A stretch of DNA of 64,000 nt from Sphingomonas sp. LR60 (GTDB taxonomy: Bacteria > Pseudomonadota > Alphaproteobacteria > Sphingomonadales > Sphingomonadaceae), in NCBI RefSeq assembly GCF_036855935.1, contig NZ_JASPFK010000001.1, positions 2,978,501-3,042,500 on the forward strand, given 5' to 3'. Shown piece after piece: positions 57,200 through 64,000 of this stretch (position 1 is the first letter of the stretch; every line of letters begins with the position of its first letter). Both the position numbers and the translations under genes were made by a program. Below the pieces are notes generated by a model. That model worked only from the letters and a program-made list of their open reading frames with translations. It did no database searches and had not been told where the DNA came from.

Positions 57200-58458
57200 T
57201 CAATAATTCGCCTTCGCGGCCTGCACGAGCTTCCAGAAGCCGCGCAACCCCTTTGACGATGGACCATTTGCTGCGTCGGCGCGAGGCCGCGCAGATCGAT
57301 GGGATCGCTCGCGGCGAAGAACGCCAGCCCGGACAGCGTCGCGAAACCGGGCCCGGAATGCGCCTCCGGCAGCCCGGTCAGCCCGCGCGGGCGACCGATC
57401 CGCACTGATCGACCCAGCGCCTGCTGCGCATAGTCGGCGATCCCCTTCAACTCGGCGCCGCCGCCGGTCAGCACCACCTGCCGCCCGACCGGACCCTCGA
57501 ACTTCAATTCCTTGAGCGCCGCCTGGATCTCGCCGACCAGATGCTCCAGCCGCAACCGGATCACCGCGATCAGCGCCGCCTTGGTGATCTGGAGCGCTTC
57601 GGAATCCTCTTCCTGCGTGCGCTCGCGAATCGTCACCATCTCGTGATTGTCGCGCGGGCTCGCATTGGCCGATCCGTGGAAGCATTTGATCCGCTCGGCC
57701 TGCAACCGCGTGGTGCCGAAGGCGGAGGCGATATCGTCGGTGATGTCCGCCGCGCCGAACGGGATCGACTTGAGCCCAACCAGCATCGACCCCGCGAACA
57801 GCGAGACATTGGTGATCCCCGCGCCGATCTCCACGAGGGCAACCCCCAGATCGCGCTCCTCGAAGGTGAGGCAGGCGAGCCCGGTCGCGACCGGCGCGGC
57901 GATGATCGACTTCACTTCCAGGTGCGCCGACCGAACGCACAGATCGAGGTTGCGCACCGGCGAGCCGTCCGCGGCGATGACATGGATATGGACGCCGAGC
58001 CGATCGGCGTGGAGGCCGAGCGGCTTCTTCACCCCGGTCAGCCCGTCGAGCGTATAGAGCGCGGGCTGCGCATGGAGCACCATCCGCCCCTGCGGGTCGA
58101 TCGACTGCCGCCCTTCGTGGAGCAAGGCGTCGATATCGGCCTGCTCGATGCGCATCCCGCCCAGCTCGGCTTCGATGAACGCCTCGTCGCTGACCAGCCC
58201 GCCCGCCGAGAAGCCGGCCCAGACGTTCTCGATGTTGAAGCCCGCGATCCGCTCCGCCTGTTCCACCGCCTCGCGCACCGCGACCTCCGTCGCGCCCATG
58301 TCCGCGATATAGCCGCGCTTGACACCGCGGCTCTCGCGCTGGCCGGTGCCGAGCACGACCAGTTCGCCGCCATCGCCCTTTTGCGCGATCATCGCCGATA
58401 CCTTGGACGATCCGATGTCCAGCGCGGTAATCAGGCCGTCAGGTGCTACCTTCGCCAT
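57200..58458 (-). CDS. ftsA: Cell division protein FtsA (one probable sequence error near the end)
   Basis: Actin-like membrane tether of the Z-ring. Motifs: ITALDIGSSKVSAMIAQ (phosphate 1), VALVEIGAGITNVSLF (phosphate 2), QVVLTGGGAELKGI (adenosine). The C-terminal amphipathic helix GFWKLVQAAKANY is in another frame, reached by adding one base in the run 57246-57252; the joined protein has 419 residues, as usual. Without the correction the membrane-targeting helix would be lost, which would be unlikely in a working FtsA. Confidence 0.93.
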
Positions 58459-58470
58459 CGCTCTACCCCC

Positions 58471-59458
58471 TCATGCTTCGCCGGAGCGCAACGCTTCCCC
58501 TGCGCGCGCCTCGATCGTTCGGTCGTTGTCGCCGATCACGTTATTGCCCGTCGCCGCCGCGGCATCGGCGGGCGGATCGTTGCGGCCGTCGTCTGCGACC
58601 TGTTGCTTGTCCTGCCCGGCGCGCCGCGCATACATCTTTGGGGTCGCGCAGGTCGAAGCGCAGCCACCCCTTGCCCAGCAACGGGTCGGCGCCATCCATC
58701 TGCGCGAACTTGATCAGCGCCTGCGGCGCGCCGTCCTGCGGCAGCGCCAGCGTCTCGCCGGTGGTGAAGGTCAGGTCCCAGCGGCGATTGCCGACCCAGG
58801 TCGCGGCGCGGATGCGCGGGCGCAGCGCGGGGGCGGCGGCGAGCAGCGCCTGATAGCCCGGCTCCTGCTGGTTCGCGCCCGGCCCGATGACGAGCGGCAG
58901 ATCGGGCATCCGCGACGAATCGACCGGCGCGAGCAACCGCCCGCTCGCGTCGATCAGCGTCAGCTGTCCCTTGTCCTGCCAGATCGCCGCGGGTTCGCGC
59001 TCGGTGATGTGGATCACCAGCCGATCGGGCAGGCGCCGTGCGACATAGGCGTCGGAAATCCAGCCATAGGCCAGCAGCCGCTCTCGGACGCGCTCCAGAT
59101 CGACACGCAGCATTGCGCGCGACGACTGATCCTCCAGCGCGACCGCATAGACCGTCTCGCGGTCCATCCGCTTGAGCCCGGTGATGTCGACCTGTTCGAC
59201 GCGCAGCCCGGCCCGCCCGGCCGCCTCGGCGACGCCCGCGCCGATCGCCTGCGGGACGCCCAGCAGATTGGCGACGAACAGCGTCGCAACGCCGACCCCG
59301 CCGAGCACCGTCCACGTCACCGCCTTGCGCAGCGCGTCCTCGCTGATCGGCATCTTGGCGAGCAGCCGGTCGCCCAGCGACGCCTTGGGCACCCGCCGCC
59401 GGTTCGGGGTCGGGCGGCGCCCCGGCGGCGCCGCGCCGCGCTTGATCGTGCGGCTCAT
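58471..59458 (-). CDS. ftsQ: Cell division protein FtsQ (one probable sequence error near the end)
   Basis: Bitopic division protein: cytosolic Arg-rich N terminus, membrane helix (VLGGVGVATLFVANLLGV), POTRA domain (LRVEQVDITGLKRMDRETVY), then the beta domain (LLVIGP region; WVGNRRWDLTFTTGETLALP). The frame breaks after LRFDLRDPK at a G4 run (58640-58643); removing one base continues MYARRAGQDKQQVADD to a stop at 58471, giving 328 residues. This is the only site where a base looks extra in a homopolymer. It ends 12 bp before ftsA. Confidence 0.9.
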
Positions 59459-60387
59459 GACTGCACTGCCCCGACCATCGCTTCGTCGACGATCGCCTGT
59501 ACCAGCTCGGGGTAGCTCATCCCCGTATGCCGCGCCTGTTCGGGAACCAGGCTCAGCGGCGTCATGCCCGGCTGGGTGTTGACCTCGAGCAGGAACAGGC
59601 CGTCAACCCCGCGCTCGTCATCCCAGCGGAAGTCGGAGCGGCTGGTGCCGCGGCAGCCGAGCACCCGATGCGCCTGCAACGCCAACGCCATGCACGCCTG
59701 TGTGATCTCGTCGGGGATCTCCGCCGGGAAGATATGGTCGGTCATCCCGTCGGTATATTTGGCGTCGTAATCGTACCAGCCCGACTTCGGCCGCAGCTCG
59801 GTAACGCCGAGCGCCCGGTCGCCCAGCACGGCGGTGGTCAGCTCGCGCCCGCGGACATAGGGCTCGGCGAGCAGCTCGTCGAATTCCTGCCACGGCCCGG
59901 TCGCGTCGCGCGCGATCGGGTTGCCGTAATTGCCCGCGTCGGTCACGATCGCGACCCCGACCGACGAGCCTTCGTTGACGGGCTTCAGCACATAGGGGCG
60001 CGGCAGCGGGTCGGCAGCGTGGACGTCGGCGCTCTTGACGATCCGCCCGCCGGGCATCGGGATGCCGGCCGGAACCAGCACCTGCTTGGTCAGCACCTTG
60101 TCGATCGCGATCACCGAGGTGGCGAGCCCGGAATGGGTGTAGCGCAGGCCCATCAGGTCCATCAGGCCCTGCACGCTGCCATCCTCGCCGGGGGTGCCGT
60201 GGAGTGCGTTGAAGACCAGATCGGGCTTCGCGTCGGCAAGCTTCGCGGCGACGTCGCGCCCCATGTCGATCCGCGTGACGCGGTGGCCGAGCGACTCGAG
60301 TGCGTCGGCGACGCCGTTGCCGGAGGAGAGCGACACTTGGCGTTCGGCAGACCAGCCGCCCATCAGGACTGCGATATGAAGGGTCAT
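59455..60387 (-). CDS. ddl: D-alanine--D-alanine ligase
   Basis: 310 residues. ATP-grasp ligase making D-Ala-D-Ala: LMGGWSAERQVSLSSGNGVA, NALHGTPGEDGSVQGLMDLM, KPVNEGSSVGVAIV, and LEVNTQPGMTPLSLVPEQA. Overlaps ftsQ by 4 bp (ATGA) and murB by 4 bp (ATGA), so translation along the cluster is coupled. Confidence 0.95.
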   Translation of the reverse strand: MTLHIAVLMGGWSAERQVSLSSGNGVADALESLGHRVTRIDMGRDVAAKLADAKPDLVFNALHGTPGEDGSVQGLMDLMGLRYTHSGLATSVIAIDKVLTKQVLVPAGIPMPGGRIVKSADVHAADPLPRPYVLKPVNEGSSVGVAIVTDAGNYGNPIARDATGPWQEFDELLAEPYVRGRELTTAVLGDRALGVTELRPKSGWYDYDAKYTDGMTDHIFPAEIPDEITQACMALALQAHRVLGCRGTSRSDFRWDDERGVDGLFLLEVNTQPGMTPLSLVPEQARHTGMSYPELVQAIVDEAMVGAVQS

Positions 60388-61486
60388 ACTCCCTCTCCCC
60401 TGTGGGGAGCATCGGGTGAATAGCGCGCAGCGCTGTTCAGATCAGGCTGGGAGCCTGATCGACCCGATGCTGGTCGGGGTGAGGGGCTGGTGCCTCGCAG
60501 AGAGGTCGGGCTCGGTGAGACCTCAGCCCCTCTCCCAACCCTCTCCCCGGAGGGGAGAGGGCTTTCGTTACGCACCAAACCCACCCGCTGAATCTCCCAT
60601 TCCAATTGCACCCCGCTCGCCGCCTTCACCCGCGCGCGAACATCCTCCCCCAACGCCTCAATATCCGCGCTGCTCGCTCCACCGAGGTTGAGCAGGAAGT
60701 TGGTATGCTTCTCACTCACCTGCGCATCCCCGCGCCGCAGCCCGCGGCACCCGGCTTCATCGACCAGCGCCCACGCCTTATGCCCGGCCGGGTTCTTGAA
60801 CGTCGACCCGCCGGTCTTCGAGCGCAACGGCTGCGATGCCTCGCGCGCCGCGGCGATCCGGTCCATCTCGGCCTGGATCGCAGCGGCTTCGCCGGCTTGG
60901 CCGCGGAAGGTGGCGGCGATCACCACCGCGCCCTCGGGCAGGTCCGAATGGCGATAGGTATAGCCGAGATCGGCGCCGGCCAGCGTCCGCCGCTCGCCCG
61001 AGCGCAACACCACCTCGGCGTCGACGAGCACCTCGGCGGTCTCGCGCCCATACGCCCCGCCGTTCATTCGCACGAACCCGCCGACCGTGCCTGGGATCGA
61101 GCGCAGGAACTCCAGCCCCGCGACGCCCGCATCGCGCGCCGTCGAGGACACGAGGATCCCGCTCGCTCCACCCCGCAACGCAGCGTCACGCCATCGAGCG
61201 CGGTCGCGGTCGCGAACGGCTTGCCGAGCCGGACCACCACGCCCGGCACCCCGCCGTCGCGGACGATCAGGTTCGATCCGAGCCCGAGCGGCATCACCGG
61301 CACCGCCGGATCGAGCGCGGCAAGAAAGGCACAGAGATCGTCGGCATCCGCCGGCTCGAACAGCCACTCCGCCGCCCCGCCGGCCTTGAACCAGACGAGC
61401 GGCGCAAGCGGTGCGTGCTGCGTCAGCCGCCCGCAGACCTCGGGAAGCGCGCTCACCACGGCCCGGCACGCCACAATTGCGCCCAT
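60384..61486 (-). CDS. murB: UDP-N-acetylenolpyruvoylglucosamine reductase MurB (one probable sequence error; repeat-encoded tail)
   Basis: FAD enzyme of peptidoglycan synthesis. First frame: [29 protein letters not shown]. Second frame: [68 protein letters not shown]. They join at a C4 run at 61171-61174; one base restores the frame. The enzyme normally ends near EWEIQRVG; here 64 more residues ([17 protein letters not shown] and on) are read through a repeat to the stop overlapping ddl. Possible starts: ATG 61486 or GTG 61456, the latter overlapping the small upstream ORF by 4 bp. Confidence 0.9.
60391..60562. repeat. Palindrome-containing repeat read as the MurB tail
   Basis: Contains CCCTCTCCCCTGTGGGGAG at one end and CTCTCCCCGGAGGGGAGAGG at the other, each a small hairpin, with more inverted segments between. 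It stays open in the murB frame. Confidence 0.7.
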
Positions 61487-61653
61487 GCCTGCCACGCCGC
61501 CATGTTCGCCTCGCCCGCGCGCCGCGTCGCCTCCTGTGCCGCGATCAGCGCCGCGCCCGCATCGGTGGCGTGCCGGCCGGCCTCCAGCGCGCTGCGCTGG
61601 GTGTCGAGCAATTGCTTCTGCCAGTTGATCGTGGCGTCCAACCAGTTGGTCAT
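61453..61653 (-). CDS. 66-aa protein between murC and murB
   Basis: [20 protein letters not shown], a helical, Ala/Gln-rich protein ending [13 protein letters not shown]; no membrane helix. The start overlaps the murC stop by 4 bp (ATGA) and the end overlaps the murB start region, so it looks translated within the dcw operon. No family recognised. Trp-rich ends are notable for so short a protein. Confidence 0.6.
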   Translation of the reverse strand: MTNWLDATINWQKQLLDTQRSALEAGRHATDAGAALIAAQEATRRAGEANMAAWQAWAQLWRAGPW

Positions 61654-63067
61654 GCGCGTTCCCCGATCGCGGTGGCGAGCCCGGCCGCCCATTTGGTGAT
61701 GTCGCCCGCGCCGAGGCAGATCACCTGATCGCCCGCGCGCACTTCTTCCGCCAGCACCGTGGCAAGCGCGGCGGCATCCGCAACCACCGCCGCCTGACGA
61801 TGCCCGCGCTCCTGCAATCCCGCGACCAGCGCCTCGGCGTCGACGCCGGGCACCGGCGCCTCGCCCGCGGCATAGACCGGGGTGACATAGACCTGATCCG
61901 CGTCGTTGAACGCGCCGCGGAAGTCCTCCATCAAATTGCCGAGCCGCGAGTAACGATGCGGCTGGACGACCGCGATCACCCGCCCCTGCGCACTCTCGCG
62001 CGCGGCGGCGAGCACTGCGCGGATCTCGACCGGATGGTGCCCGTAATCGTCGATGATCGTGGCGCCCCCACCCCGGCAAAGGCGACTTCACCGACCTTGG
62101 TGAAGCGCCGCTTGACCCCGGAGAAGCGCTCGAACCCCTTCTGGATCGTCGCATCGTCGATCCCCAGTTCCAGCGCGACGCCGATCGCGGCCAGCGCGTT
62201 CTGGACGTTGTGCCGCCCCGGCATCGGCAGATCGATCCCCTCGATCGACCGCACCGCGCCGTCGCGCGAGCGGATCATCGCCTCGAAACGGTTGCCGCCC
62301 GGATAGGGCGTGACGTTGACCCCGCGCACGTCCGCCGACGCCGCGAAGCCATAGGTGACGATCCGCCGGTCGCGGACGCGCGGGATCAGCGCCTGCACCT
62401 CCGGATGGTCGAGGCACAGCAGCGCCGCGCCATAGAAGGGCACGTTCTCGACGAATTCGACATAGGCGTCCTTCGCGCGGTCGAAGCTGCCATAATGGTC
62501 GAGATGCTCGGGATCGATATTGGTGACGACCGCGATCGTCCCGTCGAGCCGCAGGAAGCTGCCGTCGCTCTCGTCGGCCTCGACCACCATCCAGTCGCTC
62601 GCGCCCAGCCGCGCGTTCGAGCCATAGCTGTTGATGATCCCGCCGTTGATGACGGTCGGATCGACCCCGCCCGCATCCAGCAGCGCTGCGACCATCGAGG
62701 TGGTCGTCGTCTTGCCGTGCGTCCCCGCGACCGCGACGGTCGATTTCAGCCGCATCAGCTCGGCGAGCATCTCGGCCCGGCGCACGACGGGGATGCGGTT
62801 GCGCAGCGCCGCCTCGACTTCCGGATTGCCGCGCTTCACCGCGGTCGAAGTGACGACCACCGCGACGCCGTCGACGTTGGTGGCGTCATGCCCGATCGTC
62901 ACGTCGATGCCGCGCGCGCGCAGCCCCTCGATCACATAGCCCTCGGCAACGTCGGAGCCCTGCACCTTGTAGCCGAGATTGTGCATCACCTCGGCGATGC
63001 CCGACATGCCGATCCCGCCGATCCCGACGAAATGGATCGTCCCGATGTCGGTTGCGACCCCCTTCAT
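61650..63067 (-). CDS. murC: UDP-N-acetylmuramate--L-alanine ligase MurC (one probable sequence error)
   Basis: Adds L-Ala in peptidoglycan precursor synthesis. First frame: [66 protein letters not shown]. Second frame: [20 protein letters not shown] and [16 protein letters not shown]. The break is a C5 run at 62065-62069; one more base gives [16 protein letters not shown] and 472 residues. The ATG at 63067 overlaps the murG stop by 4 bp; upstream codons to 63175 are murG sequence in another frame. Confidence 0.93.
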
Positions 63068-64000
63068 GCGAACGCCTTCCGCGCCTGCGCGACACCCACC
63101 TTGATCCGCGCCCTGGGCGCGTCGAGGCTCTCGACCAGATCGGCGAGGTCGGTGACGGCGTTCGGCGCACCGCACGACCGTGCGCGGGTCGCGGCGTTGC
63201 CGAGCGCTTCGGGATCGAGTCCGAGTTTCTGCATCTGTTTGGCGAGTTCCGTCGGCGTGAAGGCGGTCTGCTGGATGGTACGCGCGCCACCCGCGGCGGT
63301 GATCTCGCGCGCATTGGCGGTCTGGTGGTCGTCGGTCGCCGAGGGCAGCGGCACGAGGATCGCGGGGCGACCGGCGGCGGTCAGCTCGGCGATCGTCGAC
63401 GCCCCGGCGCGCGCGATGACGAGATGCGACCAGCCGAGTTGCTCGGGCAGGTCGGGAAGATAGGTGGCGAGATCGGCGGCGATGTCGAGGCTCGCATATT
63501 TCTCGCGCACCGCATCGATATCCTCGATCCGCGCCTGATGCGTCACCTGCAGGCGGCGACGGAACGCAACCGGCAGCAGCGCCAGCCCGTCGGGCACCAC
63601 CTGGCTCAGTACCGACGCGCCCTGGCTCCCGCCGGTCACCAGCACGCGGAAGATGCCGTCGTCCTCGGGTACCGGATAGGGCTTGGCGCGCAACGCCAGC
63701 ACGCTCTCGCGCACTGGATTGCCGATCAGATGCGCCTTGGCGCGGTGGCGCGGGTTGAGCCGCTCGGTCTCGGCATAGCTGGTCGCGATCGCATCGACGC
63801 GCCCCGCCACCAGCCGGTTGACGCGTCCCAGCACCGCATTCTGCTCATGGATCGCGGTCGGGATCTTCTCGGCGAACGCCGCCGACAGCGCCGGAAACGC
63901 CGGATAGCCGCCGAAGCCGATCACCGCCGCGGGCTTGAAGCTGCGATACAGGTCGCGCGCTATCGCCCGCCCCTGCACCATCAGCCGCGCCGCCTTCGCC
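63064..64000 (-). CDS. murG: UDP-N-acetylglucosamine transferase MurG (partial, cut by window edge)
   Basis: Makes lipid II from lipid I. The visible C-terminal ~310 residues include [49 protein letters not shown] and [20 protein letters not shown] (donor-binding). The N-terminal GGTGGH part and the start codon lie beyond 64000. The C-terminal tail [20 protein letters not shown] is normal. Coupled to murC by ATGA. Confidence 0.95.
   Translation of the reverse strand, partial: AKAARLMVQGRAIARDLYRSFKPAAVIGFGGYPAFPALSAAFAEKIPTAIHEQNAVLGRVNRLVAGRVDAIATSYAETERLNPRHRAKAHLIGNPVRESVLALRAKPYPVPEDDGIFRVLVTGGSQGASVLSQVVPDGLALLPVAFRRRLQVTHQARIEDIDAVREKYASLDIAADLATYLPDLPEQLGWSHLVIARAGASTIAELTAAGRPAILVPLPSATDDHQTANAREITAAGGARTIQQTAFTPTELAKQMQKLGLDPEALGNAATRARSCGAPNAVTDLADLVESLDAPRARIKVGVAQARKAFA

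Overview
The window looks like chromosome from a sphingomonad alphaproteobacterium (Sphingomonas or a close genus). The evidence is very high GC, paired TonB-dependent receptors, the CtrA-linked factor SciP, the DUF1476 F1-ATPase inhibitor, a GGAAC-N16-CGTT EcfG-type promoter, and several families of short palindromic repeats. I see no phage, plasmid, CRISPR, rRNA or tRNA. Most of the content is housekeeping.

Layout. 1-3.4 kb: Mla-type ABC transporter (ATPase, permease) and a DUF445 protein. 3.6-8.0 kb: RND efflux pump and its adaptor. 8.2-13.2 kb: SIMPL protein, GlsB-type membrane protein, SciP, MnmA, a lipoprotein, an SMP-30 hydrolase and a 49-aa DUF2256 zinc-ribbon protein. 13.2-21.9 kb: amidotransferase, then PhoD phosphatase, two TonB receptors and a glycerophosphodiesterase, which together suggest organophosphate scavenging. 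22-24.3 kb: DUF6481 protein, spermidine-synthase-like protein, His-rich CDF metal exporter. 24.5-30.3 kb: prolyl oligopeptidase, an unrecognised protein, NadA, DUF4230 protein, MBL hydrolase. 30.4-34.1 kb: BlaI/M56 regulatory pair with a clear operator, and a ThDP enzyme. 34.3-37.7 kb: CoA-transferase subunits separated by a HAD phosphatase lipoprotein and a small protein, then a GST. 37.8-42.7 kb: leuC, a 35-aa ORF, leuD, quinone oxidoreductase, F1-ATPase inhibitor, BolA, monothiol glutaredoxin, CsbD. 42.7-46.4 kb: ThiS-ThiG fusion, aroQ, accB, accC. 46.5-55.3 kb: a broken GIY-YIG gene, nagZ, MipA-like protein, SPOR protein, argS, dgt, TPR-SPOR protein. 55.6-64 kb: ftsZ, ftsA, ftsQ, ddl, murB, a 66-aa ORF, murC and murG (cut by the window edge), read on the minus strand.

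Data quality shapes the annotation. Ten genes, including essential accC, murB, murC, ftsA and ftsQ, are interrupted by small indels (twelve in total). Nine lie in or beside homopolymers or alternating GC runs of a single base or dinucleotide type, one is an overcalled C run, and two lie at the same 10-mer, where the corrected sequence would be a GANTC site. Correcting each site gives a reading frame divisible by three and a normal family length. I therefore annotate them as whole genes with probable consensus errors, not as pseudogenes.

The most unusual non-coding feature is a 270-bp element present twice (24287-24556 and 43759-44028). It has long terminal inverted repeats, two internal foldback arms with nested hairpins, TA flanks, and arm changes between the copies that compensate one another. 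It behaves like a foldback MITE or a structured repeat. Three other palindromic repeat families are scattered between genes; one interrupts the GIY-YIG gene, and a different repeat is read in frame as the C-terminal tail of MurB.
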